From Flavobacterium potami (GTDB lineage: Bacteria > Bacteroidota > Bacteroidia > Flavobacteriales > Flavobacteriaceae), in assembly GCF_020026915.1 (NCBI RefSeq), contig NZ_JAINUY010000001.1, positions 248,001 through 312,000 of the forward strand: 64,000 nucleotides of DNA, written 5' to 3'. Numbering within the stretch: position 1 is the stretch's first letter; every line of letters begins with the position of its first letter. Made by a program: the position numbers and the translations under genes. Below, in pieces: positions 25,858-34,670 of this stretch. The notes under the pieces were generated by a model that saw nothing but the letters and a program-made list of their open reading frames with translations, had not been told where the DNA came from and did not search any database.

Positions 25858-28026
25858 ATGAAAAATGTAAATCAAAGGAAAATGAAAAATTCAAAAAAAA
25901 CAAATCAAGACAATGCTGATGGAAAGCAAAAAGATTTAGAATACAATAAATCTACTGCCGAAAATGAGTTTTTAACTACAAACCAAGGAGTTAAAATCAA
26001 CGACAATAACAATTCTTTGAAATCTGGAGAAAGAGGTCCCTCACTTTTAGAAGATTTTATTTTAAGAGAAAAAATTACACATTTTGATCACGAAAGAATT
26101 CCAGAACGTATTGTACATGCGAGAGGTTCTGCTGCACACGGTTATTTTGAACTTTATAAGCCAATGGGAGAATATACCAAAGCGGGTTTTCTAAATGATA
26201 CGACTATTAAAACACCAGTTTTTGTTCGGTTTTCTACTGTTGCTGGATCAAGAGGATCTACAGATTTAGCGAGAGATGTTCGTGGTTTTGCTGTAAAGTT
26301 TTATACTCAGGAAGGGAATTTTGATTTGGTTGGAAATAATATGCCAGTGTTTTTTATTCAGGATGCTATGAAATTTCCAGATTTGGTTCACGCTGTTAAA
26401 GCAGAACCACATAACGAAATTCCACAGGCGGCATCGGCTCACGATACTTTTTGGGATTTTATTTCTCTCATGCCCGAATCGATGCACATGATTATGTGGG
26501 TAATGAGCGACAGGGCGATTCCAAGAAGTTTAAGAATGATGGAAGGTTTTGGCGTTCATACTTTTAGATTTATAAATGACAAAAATGAATCTCATTTTGT
26601 TAAATTCCATTGGAAACCAAAATTAGGAACACATGGAGTTGCTTGGGACGAAGCACAAAAAATATCCGGAAAAAATTCAGATTTTCATAAGCTGGATTTG
26701 TGGGAAGCGATTGAAGCAGGAAACTTTCCAGAATGGGAGTTAGGTGTACAGATTATTCCGGAAGCCGATGAACATAAATTTGATTTTGACTTATTAGATC
26801 CGACAAAATTAGTTCCAGAAGAATTAGTTCCCGTTACGATTATCGGAAAAATGACTTTAAATAAAAATCCGGATAACTTTTTTGCAGAAACAGAGCAAGT
26901 TGCTTTTCATCCTGGGCATATTGTGCCTGGAATCGATTTTTCAAATGACCCTTTATTGCAGGGAAGATTATTTTCTTACACCGATACACAATTATCGAGA
27001 TTAGGGAGTCCAAACTTTCATGAAATTCCAATTAACAGAACAATTGCTCCAATGCATAACAACCAGCGTGACGGACATATGCGTCAGGAAATTGCAACTG
27101 GAAGGGTAAGCTATCATCCCAATTCTTTAGGAGGTGGATGTCCGTTTCAGGCAAAAATGGATCAGGGTGGATTTACCAGTTTTAACGAATGTGTAGATGC
27201 ACACAAAGTACGAGCTCGAAGTGCGAGCTTCGCAGATCATTTTAGTCAGGCTGTCCTTTTTTACAATAGTCAAACGCCAATAGAACAAGATCATATTGCA
27301 AGCGCTTTGTCTTTTGAATTAGGAAAAGTAGAAACAGTTGCGATTAGAGAAAGAATGTTGGGACTTTTAAATCAAGTTGATGGTGATTTGGCTGCAACCG
27401 TGGGAAAAAATTTAGGAATTCCAGTTCCAAAAAACATGGAAAAACCTGTAAATCATGGTGTAGGAGCAGATGATGAAGGCAAACAAGAACCAACGAAAGT
27501 AAAACAGAAAACGGGAAATTCGGATGCTTTGAGTATGTTGAAGAATCCAACAATTTCAGATACCATCGAAACGCGTCAGATTGCTTTTTTATGTAATGAT
27601 AATGTAAGTTCATCTTCTGTTAAAACCATGAAATCTGCTTTGGAAAATGCAGGAGCAAAAGCTGTAATTATTGCGCCGCACTTAGGAACAATTGCAACAG
27701 AAGACGGAGCAGAAATTCCAGTTGATCAAACTTATAAAATTGCGGCTTCGGTACTTTTTGATGGTGTGTTTATTCCTGCGGGAAAAGGAATTTCTGAACT
27801 TTCAAAAGTAAAAGAAGTAAAAGAATTTTTGAATGATTCTTACAATCATTGCAAATTTATTGCCGCTGAAGCGGAAGGTGCTCAGATCGTGAAAAATCAA
27901 AACGATATCAAAGATAAAGATGCAGGGATTATAACCACCGAAAAAGCTGCTGATAAAGCGTTAAGTACATCTTTTATAAAAGCTTTGGGAAGACATCGTT
28001 TTTGGGAAAGAGAGAAAAGTCTTTAA
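25858..28026 (+). CDS. katE: large-subunit monofunctional catalase (HPII type)
   Basis: The protein has 722 residues, the length of clade 2 (HPII-like) catalases. Distal His87 lies in VHARGSAAHGYFE, an Asn follows in LVGNNMPVFF, and the proximal heme Tyr lies in RLFSYTDTQLSRLG. After the catalase core (to about 540) comes the extra C-terminal flavodoxin/GATase1-like domain (about 560-722, starting RQIAFLCNDNV) found in HPII. It converts hydrogen peroxide to water and oxygen with heme. The first 60 residues are polar and low complexity. A second ATG at 25882 is an alternative start. A terminator follows. Confidence 0.95.
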   Translation: MKNVNQRKMKNSKKTNQDNADGKQKDLEYNKSTAENEFLTTNQGVKINDNNNSLKSGERGPSLLEDFILREKITHFDHERIPERIVHARGSAAHGYFELYKPMGEYTKAGFLNDTTIKTPVFVRFSTVAGSRGSTDLARDVRGFAVKFYTQEGNFDLVGNNMPVFFIQDAMKFPDLVHAVKAEPHNEIPQAASAHDTFWDFISLMPESMHMIMWVMSDRAIPRSLRMMEGFGVHTFRFINDKNESHFVKFHWKPKLGTHGVAWDEAQKISGKNSDFHKLDLWEAIEAGNFPEWELGVQIIPEADEHKFDFDLLDPTKLVPEELVPVTIIGKMTLNKNPDNFFAETEQVAFHPGHIVPGIDFSNDPLLQGRLFSYTDTQLSRLGSPNFHEIPINRTIAPMHNNQRDGHMRQEIATGRVSYHPNSLGGGCPFQAKMDQGGFTSFNECVDAHKVRARSASFADHFSQAVLFYNSQTPIEQDHIASALSFELGKVETVAIRERMLGLLNQVDGDLAATVGKNLGIPVPKNMEKPVNHGVGADDEGKQEPTKVKQKTGNSDALSMLKNPTISDTIETRQIAFLCNDNVSSSSVKTMKSALENAGAKAVIIAPHLGTIATEDGAEIPVDQTYKIAASVLFDGVFIPAGKGISELSKVKEVKEFLNDSYNHCKFIAAEAEGAQIVKNQNDIKDKDAGIITTEKAADKALSTSFIKALGRHRFWEREKSL

Positions 28027-28039
28027 GAAATAATATAAT

Positions 28040-28066
28040 GGCTGTCTGAGAAGACAGCCTTTTTTT
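28040..28066 (+). terminator. terminator of the catalase gene
   Basis: The stem GGCTGTCT / AGACAGCC with a GAGA loop is followed by seven T residues. Confidence 0.92.
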
Positions 28067-28100
28067 AAGTTCCAGAACGAAATATCTTTTGGTAAAAATG

Positions 28101-28434
28101 AATTTCAAGCCAATCTTATTCAAACATAGCCCACGGTTTCAACCGTGGGAACGCAACGGGAACACAATGTGGGTTTATTCTGCATGTCTCCCAAGGTTGA
28201 AACCGTGGGCTATGTTTTTAGATTCGATGAGGAGAAAGTCCCAGCGGGGCGAAATATTTATAGAAAATTATTCTGACAATTTTACGAAGCCCCAGCGGGG
28301 CGAAAATATCAACGTAATTAATATTAATTTCAAGACAATCTTATTCAAACATAGCATAGGGTTCCAACCTTGGGAATACAATGGGGTTTATTCTTCACGT
28401 CTCCCACGGTTGAAACCGTGGGCTATGTTTTAAA
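28101..28434. repeat. REP-like palindromic repeat cluster
   Basis: There are two direct units (28101-28218 and about 28329-28434). Each begins AATTTCAAG.CAATCTTATT and is framed by AAACATAG and CTATGTTT. In unit 1 the outer arms (28122-28149 and 28190-28217) match in inverted orientation at 27 of 28 positions, and each arm contains its own palindrome CCCACGGTT-TC-AACCGTGGG. Between the units are two copies of CCCAGCGGGGCGAAa-ATAT (about 28240 and 28291). An apparent open frame across this region is only repeat sequence. The layout resembles REP/BIME elements mobilised by RAYT transposases, none of which is in the window. Confidence 0.8.
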
Positions 28435-28472
28435 ATCGAACTGAAATAAAACGCGAAAATTTCACCTCATTT

Positions 28473-28539
28473 AGCTATGTGTTTTCAGACATGTGAAACG
28501 CCTTTTTAGGCCTGGAATAACTATGTTTCTATGTGTTTA
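28473..28539. repeat. dispersed palindromic repeat, family A (copy 2, short)
   Basis: AGCTATGTGTTTT at one end and CTATGTTTCTATGTGTTT at the other match family A. The centre carries the small hairpin CGCCTTTTTAGGC. It directly abuts the end of the MocR-type gene. Confidence 0.5.
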
Positions 28540-28545
28540 AAAAAA

Positions 28546-30036
28546 TTATTTCTCAAGAATTACTTCCAAACATTTATTCAAAATAGAAACCGCTTTTTCC
28601 ATTTCTTCTTTTTCTAAATGTCCGAAACCTAAGCGAGTCGCAGTAAGATTTTTGGTTTGATATAAAATGGTTTTCGGTAGAAATAATCCGTGATTGGAAC
28701 ATTCTTTTTGAAGTTGTATCAAATTAAATTGATCGAGCCATTCCACCCAAATCGCCAATCCTCTTGGCGGAATCTTAAATTTGATTTTACCTTTTAATTT
28801 TTCATTTAAAACAGAAACAAAATCATCACGGCGTTCTTTGTAGATTTTTTTATTCTTTTTAGAAAGTCGATGCACTTCGCCTTCGGTAATCCATTCGGTT
28901 AAAACTTGTTCTTTCAGAACATCAATTCGCGGTTCGAGAATGTTTTGATGTTTTTCGAGTTCTTTAATAAATTCTGCAGGAGCGGCAACAAATCCGTAAC
29001 TAAATCCAGATGGAAGTGATCTTCCAAACGAACCAATATAAACCACTTTCTGATTGGAATCGAAAGCGGCCAAAGGCAGAACAGGATTGTTATCGTAATG
29101 AAAATCAAAATCATAATCGTCTTCCAGAATCACAAATCCGTATTGATTGGCCAGTTCCAGCACTTCGATTCTTTTTTTCGCACTAAGCGAAATTGTGGTC
29201 GGATAATGATAATTGGAGGTTAAATATAAAACTCGAATTTTGGTTGTTTCGCAGATTTCTTTCAGTCTTTTAGTATCAATTCCGTCTTCATTTACAGGAA
29301 TAGAAATAATCTGCGCTCCCGTGTTCGTTAGCGTCATATTCGACATATAATAACCAGGAGAAGCAACGACCACTTTATCATTTGGAGAAATCAAAACTTT
29401 GGTAACCAAATACAAAGCAATTTCGTGACTGCTTGTGGTAAGCAAATTCGAAGTCGAAATTCGAATTCCTCGAGTAAGATTAAGATAATTGGAAAAATGA
29501 GTTTTAAAATTCGAATGCGAACGCAATTCTATCTGTTCGTAAGTTTTAGATGTTTTTCTTCTTTTTAATTTCGAAACATATAATCTTGCTAAAACATCGG
29601 TTTGCACTAATCTTAAATCGGGCATTCCGTCGTTAAACTGATACGGAAGACTACTAATTTCTATCGGATTTTCTAGAATAGTGGAGCGTTGAAAACTAAA
29701 ACCGATATTTTCTTGAGATGGATTTTGTTCTTTCGAAATCGTAAATTCAGCTTTGTTTTTTTGTTTTTGTTGGGATAAAATAAAAGTTCCCTTGTTCGGA
29801 AGTGTTTCTATCCAGCCTTGCGATTCTAAATCTTGAAAAGCTTTGATTAAAGTATTTCTATTAACGGATAACACTTTGCATAAAATTCTAGTACCTGGAA
29901 GTTTGGTGCCTTCAGGAAGAAAACCCGTTTGTATGGCTTTGATAAACTCAAAAACAATCTGAAGATAAATTGCAGTGCTTTCTTCTGGTTTAAGCTGAAT
30001 AAAGCTTTTAAAAGGAATTTCAACCGGACTATCCAT
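28546..30036 (-). CDS. MocR-type transcriptional regulator (GntR HTH + aminotransferase domain)
   Basis: The protein has 496 residues. The N-terminal winged HTH of the GntR type includes GTKLPGTRILCKVLSVNRNT. The larger C-terminal domain has the fold I aminotransferase pattern (SHEIALYLVTKVLISPNDKV, VILEDDYDFDFHY) and a probable PLP lysine region near IGSFGRSLPSGFSYGF, where the expected SFSK-type Lys appears as Arg. MocR proteins such as PdxR and GabR use bound PLP as a sensor. No pdx, gab or tau genes lie next to it, so its target is unknown and may be outside the window. Confidence 0.87.
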   Translation of the reverse strand: MDSPVEIPFKSFIQLKPEESTAIYLQIVFEFIKAIQTGFLPEGTKLPGTRILCKVLSVNRNTLIKAFQDLESQGWIETLPNKGTFILSQQKQKNKAEFTISKEQNPSQENIGFSFQRSTILENPIEISSLPYQFNDGMPDLRLVQTDVLARLYVSKLKRRKTSKTYEQIELRSHSNFKTHFSNYLNLTRGIRISTSNLLTTSSHEIALYLVTKVLISPNDKVVVASPGYYMSNMTLTNTGAQIISIPVNEDGIDTKRLKEICETTKIRVLYLTSNYHYPTTISLSAKKRIEVLELANQYGFVILEDDYDFDFHYDNNPVLPLAAFDSNQKVVYIGSFGRSLPSGFSYGFVAAPAEFIKELEKHQNILEPRIDVLKEQVLTEWITEGEVHRLSKKNKKIYKERRDDFVSVLNEKLKGKIKFKIPPRGLAIWVEWLDQFNLIQLQKECSNHGLFLPKTILYQTKNLTATRLGFGHLEKEEMEKAVSILNKCLEVILEK

Positions 30037-30073
30037 AATTCAAATCTGATGCTTTTTATTAGTACGGCAAGAT

Positions 30074-30112
30074 ACTGCTTTTCTCAAAATTTTTAGAAAA
30101 AAGAAAAGCAGT
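30074..30112. promoter_or_regulatory. inverted repeat upstream of the MocR gene
   Basis: Perfect 11-bp arms ACTGCTTTTCT (30074-30084) and AGAAAAGCAGT (30102-30112) are separated by 17 bases, 38 bases upstream of the regulator start. It may be an autoregulatory site or part of the 5' UTR. No T run supports a terminator. Confidence 0.4.
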
Positions 30113-30189
30113 TCTATTTTATAAAACCATCAGAAATCATAACTAACAACAATTACGTTAGTCCGGCTGAAATTATTTTGAAATAAATA

Positions 30190-30300
30190 AAATCTAAATT
30201 AATCTGCTAAAATCTTTTTAAATCTGCGTGAAATATTTTGCGTACAGATTTTTCACGCAGATTTATACAGATTAAAGCAGATGCCCGCAGATTAAATATA
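30190..30300. repeat. AATCTGCGTGAAAT-type intergenic repeat
   Basis: The block repeats words such as AATCTGC, AAATCTGCGTGAAA and its inverse TTTCACGCAGATTTA, and can fold into a long hairpin. The same words recur at 54312-54547. It looks like a lineage-specific dispersed repeat. It contains no gene. Confidence 0.5.
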
Positions 30301-30320
30301 ACCTGCTGAAATAAGAATTG

Positions 30321-31592
30321 TTAGACTTTGAAAATCAATTTCTTTTTGTAGAAAATCCATAAAATGAAAGACCAGAAAACAGCATACGCCAATGCGTAAG
30401 CCAATGATGCGTTCAACGGATTTTCAAAACATGGCACGATTCCGTGATTGTAGATATAAGCTTGAAGACCAATTTCTTCTCCAGAATTTGCAGGATCAGT
30501 AACTTTTATAGAACCTAAAACTCTCGGAATTATTCCAGAAAAGAAAAATACAATCATTGGGTTTACACCCCAAATCAGGAATAATTTCGTCCATTTTTTA
30601 TGACCTTTAATATCGATAATGTAATATAAAAGCGTTAAGCAGATGGTTGCTATCCCAGCCGTGTATAAAACATAAGAACTTGTCCAAAGCGATTTGTTGA
30701 TCGGGAAGAAGATATTCCAGATTAAACCTCCAACAACTAAAACAACACCTGCAATAGCGGTCTTTTTTACGATTTCGATTTTATCAATTGACAAGTTTAA
30801 AAGCTGCCCAATATACATTCCTAAAATTCCAGTTCCAATGGCTGGTAAAGTGCTTAAGATTCCTTCTGGATCCCAAGTTTTAGAAGATGCCCATAAATGT
30901 CCGTTTAAGAGCGTATCGTCTATCCAAGCGGCTAAATTGGTTCCTTTGTCGAAATTAGCAGAACCAAATCCGGGAACGGGAACAAAAGCCATTAAAAGCC
31001 AATATCCAATCAAAAGTGTCGCTAAAACTAAAAGCTGTGTTTTTAAATTAGTTTTTAAATACAAGATAGAAGTAAAGAAATACACAATGGCAATTCGTTG
31101 TAAAACGCCCGGAATTCTCGTGTCTTCAAAATGTTCTAATCCGCTAAATGATAAACCGATAAGTATTAAAAAGATTCCAATTGCAAGAATGGTTTTTACT
31201 TTCATGGAGAAGTTTCCTAAAAGGGCATAGGCAACGGCAAAAGCAATTACTAATCTCACGGCTAAAAGAGGAATTCCTTCTAGACCGAATAAATGAATTC
31301 TGCTGAAAACGCTTAAGAACAATCCTAAACAGAAAATTCGAAGTGAACGGACTAATATTTTATTGAAAACACTTCCGTCAAAATGTTTTACAGGCATTGC
31401 AAACGGAATCACAGTTCCCATTATAAAAACAAAAAACGGAAAAACTAGATCGGTAGGCGTGCACCCGTGCCATTCGGCGTGTTCTAGAGGCGGATAAATA
31501 GAAGACCAGCTTCCCGGATTATTTACGATCGTCATTAAAAAGATAGTAAATCCTCTAAAGACATCGAGTGAAGTTAAACGTTCTTTTGTCAT
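30321..31592 (-). CDS. NagX-like membrane acetyltransferase (HGSNAT/DUF5009 family)
   Basis: The 423-residue protein has about ten to twelve transmembrane helices. The N-terminus shows the family pattern RLTSLDVFRGFTIFLM followed by the segment HAEWHGCTPTDLVFPFFVFI. Relatives are heparan-alpha-glucosaminide N-acetyltransferase (which moves an acetyl group across a membrane to glucosamine) and NagX of bacterial GlcNAc loci. The gene lies downstream of the symporter and NagZ-AmiE genes on the same strand, 64 bases after the latter, so it is probably the last gene of the MurNAc/GlcNAc operon. Its reaction here has not been established. Confidence 0.83.
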   Translation of the reverse strand: MTKERLTSLDVFRGFTIFLMTIVNNPGSWSSIYPPLEHAEWHGCTPTDLVFPFFVFIMGTVIPFAMPVKHFDGSVFNKILVRSLRIFCLGLFLSVFSRIHLFGLEGIPLLAVRLVIAFAVAYALLGNFSMKVKTILAIGIFLILIGLSFSGLEHFEDTRIPGVLQRIAIVYFFTSILYLKTNLKTQLLVLATLLIGYWLLMAFVPVPGFGSANFDKGTNLAAWIDDTLLNGHLWASSKTWDPEGILSTLPAIGTGILGMYIGQLLNLSIDKIEIVKKTAIAGVVLVVGGLIWNIFFPINKSLWTSSYVLYTAGIATICLTLLYYIIDIKGHKKWTKLFLIWGVNPMIVFFFSGIIPRVLGSIKVTDPANSGEEIGLQAYIYNHGIVPCFENPLNASLAYALAYAVFWSFILWIFYKKKLIFKV

Positions 31593-31656
31593 TGGGAGTA
31601 GATTTTTGGATTTTAGATTTTAGATTTCAGAGTTTGGAATTTAAAAATTTGGAATT

Positions 31657-34653
31657 TTATTTGATTATCGCATTTTGAATTATCTGTTGGATTTCTTCTC
31701 TGATTTTTCCTTTGGCTAATTTATTTTCGTCGTTTACTACTTCTGGGTAGGTTCTGTTGGATAAGAAAACATACACAATTTCGGTTTCTGGATCTTCCCA
31801 CGCCATGTTTCCTGTAAAGCCTGTATGACCAAAACTCGCTTCAGAAACACAATCGCAGGTTGGACCGCCTTTATGAACTCTTTTGTCAAATCCTAAACCT
31901 CTTAGAACTCCTTGATCTTTGTAATAGCAAGTATTAAAAGCATCAAAAGTTTCTGGAGAAAAATATTGAATGCCGCCGTAATTTCCTTTTTGCAAGAACA
32001 ACTGCATCATTTTGGCTACATCCATACTGTTAGAAAAAATTCCTGCATGACCTGCAACTCCGCCTTCCATTGCGGCAGCCATATCGTGTACATAACCTTG
32101 AATGACTTGATGTCTGAAATAATTATCGATTTCAGTTGGAGCAATATTGCTTTTGTCAAATCGGTCTAGCGGATTATAAAGCGTATTTGTCATTCCTAGC
32201 GTACTGTAGAAGTTTTCTTTGCTCAAATCTTCCAACTTTTTATGCGTTTTTCTCTCTAAATATTCTTTTAGAATGATAAAGGTAAAGTCACTGTATTTGT
32301 ATTCTTTTTTAGGCGAAACAGGACTTTCTGCAATGATTTTCATAATCGTGTCATGATAATCATTTCTAATATAAAGGTTCTCGGCTACTTTCGTAGTAAA
32401 ATTAGGGCCAGCTATTTTTCGATAATATTTTTCAGAAGGCTGATTGTTGCTGTCTAAAGTTGCTTTGTAAAACGGAATCCAAACTTGAAGTCCGGCGTAG
32501 TGATTCAGCAAATCTTTGAAAGTAATGTTTTCTTTGTTTGTTTTAGCAAAAAACGGCAACATGTCTTTTAGCTTCGTGTCTAGCTCAACTTTGTTTTTAT
32601 CGTACAATTGCATCACATTTGGCAATGTCGAAATCATTTTTGAAATCGAAGCAACGTCATACAAATCTGTATTAGTAACTTTTTTCCCGTTATCATAAGT
32701 CTGTGCTCCGTACGATTTCTGAAAAATGACATTTCCTTTTCTAGCTACGAGAACTTGCATTCCTGGCGCCATTTTGCCATCAATTGCTTTCTGTGCAACA
32801 GCATCAATTTTAGATAAAATAGCAGGATTCATGTTTACGTTTTCTGGAGCTGTAAACGCTAAACGATTCAGTTTTTCTGTAGTTAGGCCATCATTTACAT
32901 GAAAGGCATCATTAATCGAAACAGGCAATTTTCCTTTGGCTTCAATAGCTCCAAAAAGCAATTCTGCCGAAACAACCTGACTAATATCTGAGTTTTGATA
33001 TGAAACTACTAATCCTTCAATTTCATTAAAGTCAGAAATTGATAATAGTGAATATGGTTTTGCAAAAACATCCAAAATCACTTTGTTGTGTTTTGCAATT
33101 TCTTTCAGCCAAAGCATTTCTTGTAAGCTGAAATCTTGTTTTTCCCAAGGCTTGTTTACTTTATGAAAGCTGATAATTACTTTGTCGAATTTTTTCAGTT
33201 CCTTATTCAAACTGTCAAGATTGGTATCTTTAACTTCTGTAATATCAGTGTACTTTTTTAAGGTAGAAACAAAAGTACTGTTAGTGTCTTCACCCAATTT
33301 TACGTAAGCAATTTTTTCGCTTAAATCTTTTATCGGAAGAATTTCTTTTTCGTTTTTTAAAACCGTAATTGCATTTTCATACAAATTATATTGAAGCGCA
33401 TCTTTATCGGGACTGTTGAGATCTTTTTGTAAGTTGCTCAAATCAGCAGGTTTGTATTTGTTTAAACCTGCTTTGAATTTGTAATGCAGAATTTTTTTAA
33501 CGGAATGTGCTAAACGTTCTTCGGTTATTTCGCCATTAGCATAAAAAGTTTTTAATTTTTCTAAAGCTGCAGGAACGTTGTCTGGACAAAGAAAAATGTC
33601 ATTTCCAGCTTTTAAAACCGCCAATTCAAGATCGCCTACAGGTTTGAAATTACTAGCACCTTTCATTCCCAAACCATCTGTAAAAATCAATCCTTCAAAG
33701 CCTAATTGTTTTTGAAGTAATTCGGTAACCACATTATATGAGGCAGAAGAAGGAATGTTTTCTCCAGATTCTAAACTCGGAATATTGAGGTGAGCAACCA
33801 TTACAGAAGCTAAACCTTCATCAAAAAGTTGTTTATATGTATATAATTCGACTTCATTTATTCGCTCTTTGGTCAAAGTAACGGTCGGAAGGGTTTTATG
33901 AGAATCAACCGCCGTATCGCCGTGACCTGGAAAATGTTTTCCTGTACATAAAACACCTTGACTTTGAATTCCTCGCATTAAGGCAGCAGCTTTATTGGCT
34001 ACATTAGTTTTGCTTTCGCCAAAAGAACGATTTCCGATAATTGGATTAAGCGGATTTGTATTAATATCTAAAACCGGAGCAAAGTTAAAATGGATTCCCA
34101 TTCTTTTGCATTCGCTTCCCATATTTTTCCCCACTTTTTCAATTAGGTCTAAATTCTGAATTGCGCCTAAAGTCATGTTCCAAGGATAAGCATAAGTCGA
34201 ATCTAAACGCATGCTTAAACCCCATTCGGCATCAAGGCCAATAAACAATGGAACTTTTGCTTTGGCCTGATATTCATTAGTTAATCTTGCCTGACGAACT
34301 GGTCCGCCTTGAAAGAAAATAACACCTCCGACATTGTATTTTGAAACAAGCTCTTTTACTTTATTTACATGAACCGAATCTTTATTGGAATAGGCATTTA
34401 CAAAGAATAATTGACCTAATTTTTCGTCTAAAGTCATTTTACTGTAAATACTATCTGTCCATTGATTTTCAGCATTTGAATCTTCTAGAAATGATTTTTT
34501 TTGTGCTTTAGTTTTTGGAATATAAACTTCTTTATTTTCTGTTGGGATAGGCTTGTTTACTACAGTTGTTGTACTTTTTTTAGAAACACCACAATTGGTA
34601 ATAAAAAAAAGCATAACTGCAAACAAACCTATTTTGATAACATAATTTTTCAT
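31657..34653 (-). CDS. GH3 N-acetylglucosaminidase fused to AmiE-like serine hydrolase (NagZ-AmiE), lipoprotein
   Basis: The protein has 998 residues. The lipobox FFITNC puts lipidation at Cys21. Residues about 65-400 are a GH3 NagZ domain with the His-Asp dyad loop KHFPGHGDTAVDSH (His244, Asp246) and nucleophile Asp326 in LIFTDGLGMKG. A GH3 C-terminal domain (about 420-590) follows. Residues about 610-998 form a penicillin-binding/beta-lactamase fold with SxxK (Ser669, Lys672 in DVASISK), YSDF and GHTGFTG. In Bacillus subtilis NagZ and AmiE are separate neighbours that release GlcNAc from muropeptides and cut the MurNAc-L-Ala bond. Here they appear as one chain. The gene begins 17 bases after the symporter gene ends. 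Confidence 0.9.
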   Translation of the reverse strand: MKNYVIKIGLFAVMLFFITNCGVSKKSTTTVVNKPIPTENKEVYIPKTKAQKKSFLEDSNAENQWTDSIYSKMTLDEKLGQLFFVNAYSNKDSVHVNKVKELVSKYNVGGVIFFQGGPVRQARLTNEYQAKAKVPLFIGLDAEWGLSMRLDSTYAYPWNMTLGAIQNLDLIEKVGKNMGSECKRMGIHFNFAPVLDINTNPLNPIIGNRSFGESKTNVANKAAALMRGIQSQGVLCTGKHFPGHGDTAVDSHKTLPTVTLTKERINEVELYTYKQLFDEGLASVMVAHLNIPSLESGENIPSSASYNVVTELLQKQLGFEGLIFTDGLGMKGASNFKPVGDLELAVLKAGNDIFLCPDNVPAALEKLKTFYANGEITEERLAHSVKKILHYKFKAGLNKYKPADLSNLQKDLNSPDKDALQYNLYENAITVLKNEKEILPIKDLSEKIAYVKLGEDTNSTFVSTLKKYTDITEVKDTNLDSLNKELKKFDKVIISFHKVNKPWEKQDFSLQEMLWLKEIAKHNKVILDVFAKPYSLLSISDFNEIEGLVVSYQNSDISQVVSAELLFGAIEAKGKLPVSINDAFHVNDGLTTEKLNRLAFTAPENVNMNPAILSKIDAVAQKAIDGKMAPGMQVLVARKGNVIFQKSYGAQTYDNGKKVTNTDLYDVASISKMISTLPNVMQLYDKNKVELDTKLKDMLPFFAKTNKENITFKDLLNHYAGLQVWIPFYKATLDSNNQPSEKYYRKIAGPNFTTKVAENLYIRNDYHDTIMKIIAESPVSPKKEYKYSDFTFIILKEYLERKTHKKLEDLSKENFYSTLGMTNTLYNPLDRFDKSNIAPTEIDNYFRHQVIQGYVHDMAAAMEGGVAGHAGIFSNSMDVAKMMQLFLQKGNYGGIQYFSPETFDAFNTCYYKDQGVLRGLGFDKRVHKGGPTCDCVSEASFGHTGFTGNMAWEDPETEIVYVFLSNRTYPEVVNDENKLAKGKIREEIQQIIQNAIIK

Positions 34654-34670
34654 GAAATGTTTTTTGGCAA

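Noticed and set aside
28240..28305. Possible CRISPR-like repeat-spacer pattern (CCCAGCGGGGCGAA)
   Set aside because: Only two copies, palindromic REP type, no array periodicity and no cas genes.
28089..28433. Apparent 114-codon open frame after the catalase gene
   Set aside because: It is composed of the repeated words of the REP-like palindromes read in frame. No start signal or protein-like composition.
30694..31230. 178-codon plus-strand frame inside the NagX-like gene
   Set aside because: Antisense to a conserved membrane protein. Lys/Pro-rich shadow without a plausible start.
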